Below, in pieces: positions 43,487 through 51,944 of a stretch of DNA of 64,000 nucleotides. Made by a program: the position numbers and the translations under genes. This DNA comes from Phycisphaeraceae bacterium (GTDB taxonomy: Bacteria; Planctomycetota; Phycisphaerae; Phycisphaerales; UBA1924): the NCBI GenBank assembly GCA_019636795.1, contig JAHBWW010000006.1, forward strand, positions 103,253 to 167,252, in the 5' to 3' direction. The notes beneath the pieces are model-generated. The model was not told the origin of the DNA. It saw only the letters and a program-made list of their open reading frames with translations, and ran no database searches. Numbering within the stretch: position 1 is the stretch's first letter; the number at the start of each line of letters is the position of its first letter.

Positions 43487-46400
43487 ATGAACGATTCACG
43501 CTTCGAGACGCCGCACGTACCTCCTGTCGGCGCTATGGTCATGAAACGCTTTCCGCTTGAATACGACCCCACGTCAGCGACGCAGCTCAATGCGTCTCGA
43601 CTTCCGCACCCGCTCAGCACCGCCGACATGTCGCTCGCGCACCGCTGCGAGCCATGGGAGGCCGACCGCGCGAAGCACGCGGTCGACATTCTGGGCTTGA
43701 TGCCCACCGGCATGCTCGTGATGCTCGTGCTCTCGATCTCGGTGACCCGCATCGCCCCCTTCTATGTCGCGATCGGATTAGCGGGCCTGGTTGCGACGCT
43801 CATGCTGGTGTTGCTCTTCCGGGCTGGCCTGCTCTCGCCTCGGTACCTCCTGATCGCGGTGCTCGCGCCGGCCATGGGCATCGCGTTTCTCTACGCGGTC
43901 TCCAGCGTGATCGACGACCGCCTGCTGGTGACAGCCGTGCTCGCGAGCATCGGCGCTGTCCTCTTCCGGCTGCTCGGCACAGGCCCAGTGTCCTTCTATC
44001 AGCAGTGGATCCTGACCCATCCGCGGCTCACACCGTCGACACGCAAGGCGCTCAGCGCTGAGCGTGCCCCCGCGCCGATGTTCTGGCCGCTGTACCTGAC
44101 CATGGTGATCGCCGTGCTTCTGCCGAGGTACTCCTCCGCGCTCGCGACCCTGCTGATCGCCGCGCTCAACACCGGCGTGGTGCTCTGGTGGCTCCGAGGC
44201 CGAGCGCCGCTTCGCGGAGCGCTCGATGCGCTCGGGCACTATCTCGCGTATGGGCGGGACGACGCCGGTGCTCCGGGCGTCTGGCGTCCGCGCGACCACC
44301 AGCGACGACGCCACTGGACCTTCGTGACTCTGCTTAGCACGATCTTCTTCACCCTCGGTCTCGGGCTCACCCTGTATGTGCCCGGCGATGTCGCACGCTT
44401 AGGGCTGTCGCGATTGCTGGTGACCGGCGCATCAGAATCGTTGCCGATCCGCAAGGTGTTTGACCATTCCACCGCTCCGGTGGACTGGGACAAGGCACCG
44501 CCCCCGCTCGTGCCCACGGTGAATCGACCGCAACTGCCGGAGATCGCACCGTCGGACACCCTTCGCGACTGGAAGATCGGCGCGAACGAGCGCGCCGCCC
44601 GCCTCAACGAACGGGTGCAACGAATCAGCAGTCAAGCGGACGCGGACGATGACCAGTTCCGTCGGCGGTATGTCGCGAGAGCGTTCCCATCGTTTATTCG
44701 CGACGAGATCGGAGACCGACCGCATACATGGCTCTTCGCGGTGCTCGCCGCGATCCTCCAGGGCCGGCTGCATTACGGGTGGCTCCTGCCGGTGTCCCTT
44801 CTGCTCGCCGCAACCCTGCCGAGTCTGGTTCTCCTTGCCGTCTACGCGCGGCCGCTCGCCTTCCTTATCGAGCTTCGTCAGCGGGTGGAAGGGAGTTCGG
44901 CGTCGCCAGGCCTGGACCACGCACCTGACCGGACGGAGTGGAACTGGCGCGTCGACCGCGTTGCTGAGTCGGTCCACACCGCGACCGAGCCCCTGTTTGG
45001 TTCGGCGGTCTATGAGGCCGACCACCTGTTCCTCGGAGTTGAGCCTTGCATGGGCTTCCCGGTGCTGCTCCACCGGCCGCTGTTGAATCAGCACTGCTAC
45101 ATCGTCGGCGAGACCGGTTCGGGCAAGACCAGCCTCGGCATCATGCCGATGCTGATCCAGCTCCTCCGTCAGCACATCGACCCCTCACGCGAAGACAGTG
45201 CGAGGAGCGAACCGCCCATCGTGATCCTTGACCTCAAGGGCGACCCTGCGCTGCTCCAGACCATCAAGGCAGAAGCCGACGCACGGCGAAAGCGTCACGG
45301 AGTGACGGACCCCAACGACCCACGCTACGCGTTCCGGCTCTTCACACCCGAGGTGGGTTCCGAATCGCATCATTTCAACCCGTTCGCGAGCATGGACTCC
45401 AAGCGCCGCTCACCGATGCAACTGTGCGAGCTCATCCTCGACTCGCTCGCCCTCTCACACGGCGAGGGATACGGCCGGAGCTACTACACCCGCCGCAACC
45501 GCATGATGCTCTACGAAGCCCTGCAGGACCCGGCCAAGCCTCGGTCGTTCGAGGAGCTCTATCAGGTGCTCGAACGCCTCGCTCGCCGCGAAGGCGCGGC
45601 CGATGTGTTCGAGCTGGCCGCCACCGTGCAGTCCCTGTCCCGCTACAAGAATCTCGCGTCGGACGGATCGGCGCTGCCCGAGTCGGCCACGATCCACTTG
45701 CCAACCGCGTTGGAGCACCGGCAGGTCGTGTACTTCTGGCTTCCCGCGGCGCTGGAAAGCGTGAGTGTGCGAGAGATCGCCAAGCTCGCGCTGTACTCGC
45801 TCCTCACCGCGGCCATCGACCGGCAGCGCGACGGAGCCCAGGACCGAGAGACCTACCTCTTCATCGACGAGTTTCAGCGCATCGCCGGCGAGAACTTCCG
45901 CATCATCCTGGAGCAGGCCCGCAGCTTCGGTGTCCGGGCCATCCTCGCCAACCAGAGCATCAGCGACCTCAAGACGCCCGACACCGACCTCCGGCCTGCC
46001 ATCCGGACCAACACGCGTGTGAAGATGCACTTCTCGGTCACGGACCCGGGCGAGATGGAGGACCTCTGCACGATCAGCGGAGAGGAGCTTGCGATCTCGC
46101 AGTCCGTGGCGTGGCGCTTCGACAGTGTCAAGTATCGGCGATTGGGGGATGGATCGAGGGAGACGATGCAAGTGCCGCGGTGGAGCCTTGCCGGCATGAC
46201 CGAGTCAACCACGCTGAAGTCGAGACTAACCAAGAGCGACATCATCCGCACTTCAGACCACCCGCAGGAGTTCATCCTGCACGTCTCTCAAGGGTCGGGC
46301 TACACCCAGTTCGGTGGCGTGCCGATCCCCGTTCAAACACGTTGGCCGATCCCGTTCAGCGTGTACAAGCGGCGAGCGATGGAGCCATGGCCAAATCTGG

Positions 46401-46564
46401 GTCGAGGCGTCGGCGTGAAGGCCGCCGTGCAGAAGCAATCCCCCCGGCAGATCGACGATGAGGCCCAGGTCGAGTTCCTGAAGCGAACGCGGCCGCTGGC
46501 AGAATCGGTCTACCGGGAACTCGAAAGGCAGTACGGACCCACGCCCGTCGAGGCTACGCCATGA
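43487..46564 (+). CDS. VirD4/TraD-like coupling ATPase
   Basis: A 1025-residue membrane ATPase. The first 450 residues hold about six membrane helices in two groups (about 65-165 and 200-300, with another pair at about 420-455). The motor domain begins at about 500: Walker A VGETGSGKTS, VILDLKGDPAL, and Walker B YLFIDEFQRI, followed by RAILANQSISDLK as in TraM-recognition/VirD4 proteins. It would feed DNA into a type IV secretion channel. VirD4 is usually 500-700 residues; this one has an enlarged membrane part. No other type IV genes are visible. Confidence 0.82.
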   Translation: MNDSRFETPHVPPVGAMVMKRFPLEYDPTSATQLNASRLPHPLSTADMSLAHRCEPWEADRAKHAVDILGLMPTGMLVMLVLSISVTRIAPFYVAIGLAGLVATLMLVLLFRAGLLSPRYLLIAVLAPAMGIAFLYAVSSVIDDRLLVTAVLASIGAVLFRLLGTGPVSFYQQWILTHPRLTPSTRKALSAERAPAPMFWPLYLTMVIAVLLPRYSSALATLLIAALNTGVVLWWLRGRAPLRGALDALGHYLAYGRDDAGAPGVWRPRDHQRRRHWTFVTLLSTIFFTLGLGLTLYVPGDVARLGLSRLLVTGASESLPIRKVFDHSTAPVDWDKAPPPLVPTVNRPQLPEIAPSDTLRDWKIGANERAARLNERVQRISSQADADDDQFRRRYVARAFPSFIRDEIGDRPHTWLFAVLAAILQGRLHYGWLLPVSLLLAATLPSLVLLAVYARPLAFLIELRQRVEGSSASPGLDHAPDRTEWNWRVDRVAESVHTATEPLFGSAVYEADHLFLGVEPCMGFPVLLHRPLLNQHCYIVGETGSGKTSLGIMPMLIQLLRQHIDPSREDSARSEPPIVILDLKGDPALLQTIKAEADARRKRHGVTDPNDPRYAFRLFTPEVGSESHHFNPFASMDSKRRSPMQLCELILDSLALSHGEGYGRSYYTRRNRMMLYEALQDPAKPRSFEELYQVLERLARREGAADVFELAATVQSLSRYKNLASDGSALPESATIHLPTALEHRQVVYFWLPAALESVSVREIAKLALYSLLTAAIDRQRDGAQDRETYLFIDEFQRIAGENFRIILEQARSFGVRAILANQSISDLKTPDTDLRPAIRTNTRVKMHFSVTDPGEMEDLCTISGEELAISQSVAWRFDSVKYRRLGDGSRETMQVPRWSLAGMTESTTLKSRLTKSDIIRTSDHPQEFILHVSQGSGYTQFGGVPIPVQTRWPIPFSVYKRRAMEPWPNLGRGVGVKAAVQKQSPRQIDDEAQVEFLKRTRPLAESVYRELERQYGPTPVEATP

Positions 46565-46575
46565 GCGGTCCAAAA

Positions 46576-46906
46576 AAGACAAAAGAGCCAGGCTCTCTTG
46601 TCTTCCCGCACGTCGCCGGACACACGGTCCGACCGGCCTGCCGCGTCGCTGCTCCAGAAGAGGAGCTCCACGGGCGCTCTGGCGTGCGGGTCACGAGTTA
46701 CAGGCGGGAGCACTGGGTCCCTTGCGGGTTGTCCCGCCTGCCGTTCCTCCTTCCCCAATCGGGGTTGCGGGAACGGGACGCAAAAAAAGAAGCCGGAGCT
46801 CCCGCCATCGCGGGACACACCGAGGCACCCTTGCCAAAGGCCATGGGCCTGTGGCAAGCTCACGAGCGCCGGGAAAGGGTGGACTTGTCTGTAAGGACAA
46901 GCCACC
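46576..46906. repeat. run of six stem-loops in one intergenic region
   Basis: Hairpins at 46576-46604 (AAGACAAAAGAGCC-A-GGCTCTCTTGTCTT, 13 of 14 paired, with a T-run on the minus strand), 46701-46740 (CAGGCGGGA/TCCCGCCTG), 46741-46776 (CCGTTCC/GGAACGG, inner CCCC/GGGG), 46800-46815 (TCCCGC/GCGGGA), 46830-46858 (CTTGCCA/TGGCAAG, inner AGGCC/GGCCT) and 46878-46906 (GGTGG-CTTGTC/GACAAG-CCACC). The first may end the coupling-protein transcript, and the last lies just after the minus-strand gene. No ORF explains the middle ones. Confidence 0.6.
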
Positions 46907-46911
46907 ACAAC

Positions 46912-47178
46912 CTATATCGCGAGGAACCGAACGGTAACCAGCAGAATCATGAGCAGAGATGCTCCGACGATGGCGCCGGAGAACACTGGTCTTCTGGCGA
47001 AACCGTACGGCAGGACGCGCGTGAGAGAGCGCGACTCTGCGCCGGTTCCATCAGAGAGGAACCAGACCTCTTCGCCGATGCGTTCGACGACCTCGGGCTT
47101 GCCCGGGGACATCTTCTGCACCACCGTGAAGTTCCTCGTGATCGGCCCCTTCTTTGTCTGTACGACGAGCTTTGCCAT
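46912..47178 (-). CDS. small membrane-tailed hypothetical protein
   Basis: An 88-residue protein with a strong AAAGGAG site. Residues 1-55 are soluble and basic (MAKLVVQTKKGPITRNFTVV), and residues about 65-86 form one membrane helix (VFSGAIVGASLLMILLVTV). A tail-anchored layout is likely. No family is recognised. It faces the coupling-protein gene across the hairpin run and is transcribed away from the ankyrin gene. Confidence 0.65.
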   Translation of the reverse strand: MAKLVVQTKKGPITRNFTVVQKMSPGKPEVVERIGEEVWFLSDGTGAESRSLTRVLPYGFARRPVFSGAIVGASLLMILLVTVRFLAI

Positions 47179-47436
47179 ACATGTTCTCCTTTGGTTGTGC
47201 GGCCTTGCGGCCGCGAGTTGATACACCACAGCCATTGGCTCTGGCCTATCCAACCGGGAGACTTGGGGCCTCAAACCGCCGAGCATTGCCCGGCACCTCC
47301 TTTCCCGTTCTGGGTACTCGACCAAGACAGAAGGGGAAAAAATGACTTGTTGATGCGCACACCGCGCAACCGCCGCTCGCAGCGTATCACCCGGCCGCGT
47401 CGTTTCAAGGGCGTCGCCGCATCATGGAGAACCGCC

Positions 47437-48948
47437 ATGACTCGCATCCTTGTGCTGATCGTTGCTCTGATGCTCTGTGCGCCTCTCACGCACGCGCAAG
47501 AAAATGTCTTGCCTGCCGTGCTCCAACTTCACGACGCGGTGAAGAGAGACAGCCGCGACCTCGTCGGGAAGATGCTCGACAGCAAGCCCGAGTTCGTGAA
47601 CGCTGTCGATGGCCAAGGCATCCCGCCGCTCGCTTATGCGCCGAGCCCCCAGATGGCCGAGTTCCTCCTCCGTCGCGGCGCGAACATGCACCTCGCAATT
47701 GCTCATAGCACGGGCGGCGCGTGGACACCGCTCACGCATCACAGCCAGCGGGGGAGCGCGTCGATGCAAGCGGTGCTGGGTCGATACAACGGGTTCGCGT
47801 TGTATGACGGCAAGGACTCCACGGCGGTTGAGCGGCTGATCAGAGAGGTGCCCGCCACCGTCGGGTTCCACGAGCACACCACGGGGCGCACACTCTTGGC
47901 TGTGGCGGCCGGCGTCGGAGACATGAACGCCATACAGATGCTCTTGGCCGCCGGCGCGGACCCCAACGCACCGGACGTGTCCGGGCACGGGCCGGTCACG
48001 CATGCGGCTGCAGGCGGGAGCCCGGCGGCATACAAAGCACTCCGTGCTGCGGGGGCGGAACCTGACCTGCTCGCCGCCGTGGTTTTCGACGACATCAAGG
48101 TGATTCGCGCGATGCTTGCGGGCAACCCTGACAGCGTGCACAGCAGGTGCGTCCGACGGTTGACGCCACTACACAACGCCGCACTCGCGTCACGCGCTGA
48201 CGTCGTTCGCTTGCTGATTGATTCAGGCGCCGATGTGAACGCGGGAAGCCACAGCAACTGGACGGCACTCCACGTCGCTTCCGAGCGAGGCGCGGAGGAT
48301 GTGGTGCGCCTCCTTCTCAAGGCGGGTGCGTCGCCCACGGTTCAGACCAAGAACGGAACCTCGCCGCTCATGGAAGCGTGCAGGGAGTCCGAGACAGGTA
48401 TTGCACGGATCTTGATCGCGGCGGCGCCTGAGACCGCGACGCAACGGGACAGCCGGGGGCTACTCCCGATCGCCTTCTTGAACATTGCGCCAGACCCGGC
48501 TCTGATGAGGCTGCTGATCGAGGCCGCCCCCAACGAAGCCGGCGGCGAGAGCTACTCGCGCGCGCTTGCGTTGGCGATACGCCACGGGCTTCATGACAGC
48601 GTTGACCTACTGCTTCGCGCCGGGGCCGACCCGCTCGGCACGGATAAGAACGGGAACACCGCGTTCCATGTGGCCGCGGAGTGGGGACGAGCCAGAATCA
48701 TGGCCCGCCTGCTGGAGGGGGAGTACAGGGATTATCCGAATGTGGAACGCCGGACTCCGTTGCATCTGGCGGCGGTAAGTAACGACTCCGTCATCGTCGC
48801 GCTGCTGGCCGATGCCGGGGCCGCGTTGGATGCACGGGACAGGTCGAACCACACGTCGCTCCAGGCGGCGGGCGGTGCGAACCGCCCGAACGCTGTCAGA
48901 ACCTTAGAGTCGATCGAGCGCTCGCGCGCTGCGAAGAGCGGACCGTGA
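47437..48948 (+). CDS. secreted ankyrin-repeat protein
   Basis: A 503-residue protein. The ATG at 47437 begins a signal peptide (MTRILVLIVALMLCAPLTHAQ). The rest is a chain of about ten ankyrin repeats, visible as RTLLAVAAGVGDMNAIQMLL, TPLHNAALASRADVVRLLI, TALHVASERGAEDVVRLLL, TAFHVAAEWGRARIMARLL and TPLHLAAVSNDSVIVALL. Ankyrin repeats bind proteins; the partner, in the periplasm or outside, is unknown. The upstream 258-base gap holds no gene. Confidence 0.85.
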   Translation: MTRILVLIVALMLCAPLTHAQENVLPAVLQLHDAVKRDSRDLVGKMLDSKPEFVNAVDGQGIPPLAYAPSPQMAEFLLRRGANMHLAIAHSTGGAWTPLTHHSQRGSASMQAVLGRYNGFALYDGKDSTAVERLIREVPATVGFHEHTTGRTLLAVAAGVGDMNAIQMLLAAGADPNAPDVSGHGPVTHAAAGGSPAAYKALRAAGAEPDLLAAVVFDDIKVIRAMLAGNPDSVHSRCVRRLTPLHNAALASRADVVRLLIDSGADVNAGSHSNWTALHVASERGAEDVVRLLLKAGASPTVQTKNGTSPLMEACRESETGIARILIAAAPETATQRDSRGLLPIAFLNIAPDPALMRLLIEAAPNEAGGESYSRALALAIRHGLHDSVDLLLRAGADPLGTDKNGNTAFHVAAEWGRARIMARLLEGEYRDYPNVERRTPLHLAAVSNDSVIVALLADAGAALDARDRSNHTSLQAAGGANRPNAVRTLESIERSRAAKSGP

Positions 48949-49047
48949 TCGGCCGGATTCGCCGGGCGTGGCGAATCCACAGCACATGACCCCCTAGGGC
49001 TCCGGTCGTCCGACAGGCCTGCGGCCGGGAGGCGATAAGCGTCGTCC

Positions 49048-49096
49048 CGCCATCGCCGCCGGGGCGGGGTCTGGGCGACCCCCGACGGCGATGGCG
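49048..49096. repeat. large GC-rich stem-loop
   Basis: Outer arms CGCCATCGCCG/CGGCGATGGCG (11 bases, perfect) and inner arms GGGGTC/GACCCC with loop TGGGC. It lies between the convergent ankyrin and ImmA-IrrE genes, so a bidirectional terminator is plausible, although there is no T-run. Confidence 0.5.
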
Positions 49097-49144
49097 AGCC
49101 GACAGGTGATAGGCCGACTGATAGAACCGCTCGCGCGCGTTCCG

Positions 49145-50026
49145 CTACTCGTCATCGTCCCAGAGTTCGTCCTCGGGGACCGAGAGCATCACGACCAGCG
49201 TGTCCATGACACGGACGGGTAGATACGACTCGGTGACCGGGAGACGAGCCCGTAGGTCATCGTTGTAAATCCGGAACCAATCCCGCGCCCAGCCTCCGCG
49301 GTCAGTCACCGAAGCTGCTCCGGCTTCGAACTCTCCCCATGCCTGCTGTGCGCTCTTCGAGCGGAGCGGTCCGCGTTCACCGGGATAGACCCCGCGCTCA
49401 ATGAGCGGAGCGCTGGGCTTGACCCAGATCACCTTGCCGTTCCGGACGGCGGCAACCGCCCCGAAGAAGTGCGAGCACTCGACAGCGCGGAGGGCCGCGC
49501 TGACAAACGATGTCTGAAACGTGCTGGCGACGAGGTCGATCAGTTCGACCGAAAGTTCCTCCTGATTGACCAGCGGTTTCACGAGCCGGTCGGGCATGAG
49601 GAGGTGCGCCGCGAAGCAGTCGGCCTGCCGCTCGACCGGTGTTGAAGCGACGAATTCACTGCGAGATGGGTGACTCTTCCCGCCGGAACGCAGGTACTCG
49701 TGATGGGCCTCGATAAAGAAGTGCCCGAGCTCGTGCGCGAGCGAGAACCTAGTTCGAGGCGCATGCCGTTGCTCACCCGGGCGGTCGTACTTGGTGTTGT
49801 AGAAGCAGAGGAACCGGTCCTTCGATGGGTGGTACTCCAGTCGGCCATCGAAAGAGGCCTTATAGTCGCCTGGGCACAGCCGGAGTATGCGCCTCTCTGT
49901 GGCGGCGATTGCGATGGGATCGATCGGGGTCTTACGGATGTCCAGGCGCTCGATGAGTGACTCGGCATCGCCACGCGCGATGTCGAGCCTGCGTTCAAAT
50001 GCAGTTTGCTCAGGTTTCTTGGGCAT
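49145..50026 (-). CDS. ImmA/IrrE-family metallopeptidase
   Basis: A 293-residue zinc protease of the ImmA/IrrE group, which cleaves repressors in mobile elements and stress responses. The zinc motif FSLAHELGHFFIEAH (HExxH) is at about residue 95, and the family's later ERQADCFAAHLLMP, supplying the third ligand region, is at about 130-145. The start MPKKPEQTAFERRLDIARGD at 50026 overlaps the upstream acidic gene by 17 bases. The C-terminal 140 residues are not recognised. Its operon partners are a sigma factor and an acidic protein, one of which may be its substrate. Confidence 0.85.
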   Translation of the reverse strand: MPKKPEQTAFERRLDIARGDAESLIERLDIRKTPIDPIAIAATERRILRLCPGDYKASFDGRLEYHPSKDRFLCFYNTKYDRPGEQRHAPRTRFSLAHELGHFFIEAHHEYLRSGGKSHPSRSEFVASTPVERQADCFAAHLLMPDRLVKPLVNQEELSVELIDLVASTFQTSFVSAALRAVECSHFFGAVAAVRNGKVIWVKPSAPLIERGVYPGERGPLRSKSAQQAWGEFEAGAASVTDRGGWARDWFRIYNDDLRARLPVTESYLPVRVMDTLVVMLSVPEDELWDDDE

Positions 50027-50399
50027 CCTCGTCACCGTCGGGGGGGTCTTTGTCCTCATCGTCCTGCAGCGCTTCCTCGCGCTGACGCCGCATTTCTTCC
50101 TCGACCTCCGGATCGAGCTCGCCCTCGTTGCGATGCAGGCCGAGCACCTCACCAACCTCCTGATCGATCTCGGCGCTCCCGGCCGGCGAACCGGTTCGCT
50201 CGGCGTAGCTCCGCTCCACGGGTACACGCGAACTGGCGAGCCGGACGGCCTCCTCGATTTCCGCGTCCGACATGGGGAGCTCGGGCGCCGCGTCGTACTC
50301 CGCGGCGGCCTCCTCATCGGTGAGCGGCTGAAGATGCATCGCACGCTGCATCTCGTCAGCCATCTCCCGCCAGAATCTGTTGTCTCTTGGGTCGGTCAT
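50010..50399 (-). CDS. acidic protein between sigma factor and protease
   Basis: A 129-residue, strongly acidic protein (ending EALQDDEDKDPPDGDEDAQET). No named domain or membrane helix is seen, and a helical SDAEIEEAVRLASSRVP segment lies in the middle. It overlaps the sigma-factor gene upstream by 4 bases and the ImmA/IrrE gene downstream by 17. The position suggests an anti-sigma factor or the protease target, by analogy with ImmR/ImmA pairs, but this is inference only. Confidence 0.7.
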   Translation of the reverse strand: MTDPRDNRFWREMADEMQRAMHLQPLTDEEAAAEYDAAPELPMSDAEIEEAVRLASSRVPVERSYAERTGSPAGSAEIDQEVGEVLGLHRNEGELDPEVEEEMRRQREEALQDDEDKDPPDGDEDAQET

Positions 50400-51025
50400 G
50401 GCCTGGTGTCCTCGCGATAAGCGCCGCGCCGAATCAATTCCTCCCTGAGCTTCTTCCTTGCCCGGTGACGGGCTTGATGAATGGCATTCTCAGTCGTGTC
50501 GCCCCACTCTGCGGCGAGGTCGCCTGCCGAGGCGACCTCATCGGGCGCCGTGTCCCCTCGCCAGAAAGCGAGGTCCGCCTCGATGACTCGCCGCCCCTTC
50601 GGCGGCAGGGCCGCGATGGCCTCGCGGATCTGCTCGGCGCGGCGTTCGGCCTCGCGCCGCTGCTTCGGGGCGGATGGCTGATTCGGCGGTCTCCTCTTGT
50701 CGTGGTCAATGTCTTCCTGCGCGGCCTCGCACGAGTGTCGGTTCTCTGCCCGCATCTCGGAGCAAGCGCACCGATGCGCGAGTTTCATGAACCAGACCCC
50801 CAGCGATCCCTTGTCCGGATCGAAGGAGTTGATCTTGTCCACTACACGGATCAGGGCGCGCTGCCATGCGTCCTCCCAGACGCGCGGGAACCGCTTCTCC
50901 AGATACCCCCGCACGCGCGGGCCGTGCTCCCGAATGAGCGCACGAATCCCGTCCTCCTCCCCGCAGGCGATCTGCAGGGCAATGTCATAGTCCGATTGCG
51001 TCGAGGCGTCTTCATCCATTTGCAC
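50396..51025 (-). CDS. sigma-70-family (ECF-like) sigma factor
   Basis: A 209-residue protein. Region 2 is at about 30-90 (WEDAWQRALIRVVDKINSFDPDKGSLGVWFMKLAHRCAC). A charged linker follows, and region 4 at about 130-195 has the EVASAGDLAAEWGDTTENAIHQARHRARKKL helix-turn-helix. It is the first gene of a three-gene minus-strand operon with the acidic protein and the protease. It differs clearly from the sigma factor at 33995. Confidence 0.85.
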   Translation of the reverse strand: MQMDEDASTQSDYDIALQIACGEEDGIRALIREHGPRVRGYLEKRFPRVWEDAWQRALIRVVDKINSFDPDKGSLGVWFMKLAHRCACSEMRAENRHSCEAAQEDIDHDKRRPPNQPSAPKQRREAERRAEQIREAIAALPPKGRRVIEADLAFWRGDTAPDEVASAGDLAAEWGDTTENAIHQARHRARKKLREELIRRGAYREDTRP

Positions 51026-51202
51026 GCTCGCTCGTTGTCCCGGCCGGCTCTGGAAGCAGTACGCCGGGCTCTTACGCCGCCCGCATTATTGCGATTCCGG
51101 CGGCCGTAAGGAGCCCACGTAGTCCATACAGAGGGGACGCAGTGTCCCCAGATCCCACGGAACGCTCCGCCGGAAGCCCCGGTGGACCAGGAGATTTCAG
51201 CT

Positions 51203-51436
51203 ATGGCCAAGGGAAAGAATGTCCACGTCGTGCCGAACGGCACCAACTGGCAGGTGAAGCCGGAGGGTGGCAAGCCGGTCTCGAACCACCGGACGCAGAC
51301 CGCAGCGACCAAAGCGGCGACGCCGATCGCGAAGCAGAACAAGGGTGAGGTCGTCATCCACCGCCCCAACGGGCAGATCCGGGACAAGGACTCCTACGGG
51401 AAGGACCCCAACCCGCCCAAGGACAAGAAGCACTGA
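51203..51436 (+). CDS. DUF2188-family small protein
   Basis: A 77-residue protein matching DUF2188: MAKGKNVHVVPNGTNWQVKPEGG, VVIHRPNGQIRDKDSYGKDP. The AGGAG site upstream fixes the ATG at 51203. The family is common on plasmids and genomic islands; its function is unknown. Confidence 0.85.
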   Translation: MAKGKNVHVVPNGTNWQVKPEGGKPVSNHRTQTAATKAATPIAKQNKGEVVIHRPNGQIRDKDSYGKDPNPPKDKKH

Positions 51437-51499
51437 GAAGCACGCGGCGAGGTCGCGGGGCGTGCCCGCGACTCTCAAGGCTTCAAGGAACAGAACGCC

Positions 51500-51655
51500 A
51501 TGATCAGATCCATCAACCATCCCCAAGTCCCACCGCGACCGGTCGTGCCGGAGATTCCCCGGCCTCGTCCAGTCCCGGAGCGTCCCTTCCCTCCGGCAAG
51601 CCCCCGGCCGTATCCCGCGCCTCCGCATCCCGGACGGCCGATCATCACGAAGTGA
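51500..51655 (+). CDS. small proline-rich peptide
   Basis: A 51-residue ORF with an AAGGAAC site. About one third of residues are Pro (PPRPVVPEIPRPRPVPERPF), and the end is RPIITK. The regular Pro-x-Pro pattern across the whole frame is suggestive, but the ORF is short and the DNA is GC-rich, so chance is possible. It lies between the DUF2188 gene and the DUF932-like gene; the rest of this 508-base gap shows no gene. Confidence 0.4.
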   Translation: MIRSINHPQVPPRPVVPEIPRPRPVPERPFPPASPRPYPAPPHPGRPIITK

Positions 51656-51944
51656 ACGCTCGCGCACCCGCTCCCGCCCCACCATGTGGTGGCGGTTTCT
51701 TTGCGCGCTGAAGGCGCTGGTTTGTCCGTCATGTAGGCGGCTCGATGTGCTCTTGACTTTCTCGACAAATTCTGGCGGTAATGAGCTTGGGCGCACCGCG
51801 CCCGCTCTTTGAACCCATGAGCCCGGGCAGATGTGAAGACCGACTCTCGCCGGACGGGTGTGCGTGCGCACTGCCCGCCGAGAGCCCGGTGGTGCAACAC
51901 CAAGGTTCACATACGCAGGTTCATCACACCAGAAAGGACATCCC

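Noticed and set aside
46561-47436. N-terminal extension of the ankyrin protein frame
   Set aside because: The frame is open through the hairpin region and antisense to the 46912-47178 gene, but has no domain; the signal peptide at 47437 marks the real start.
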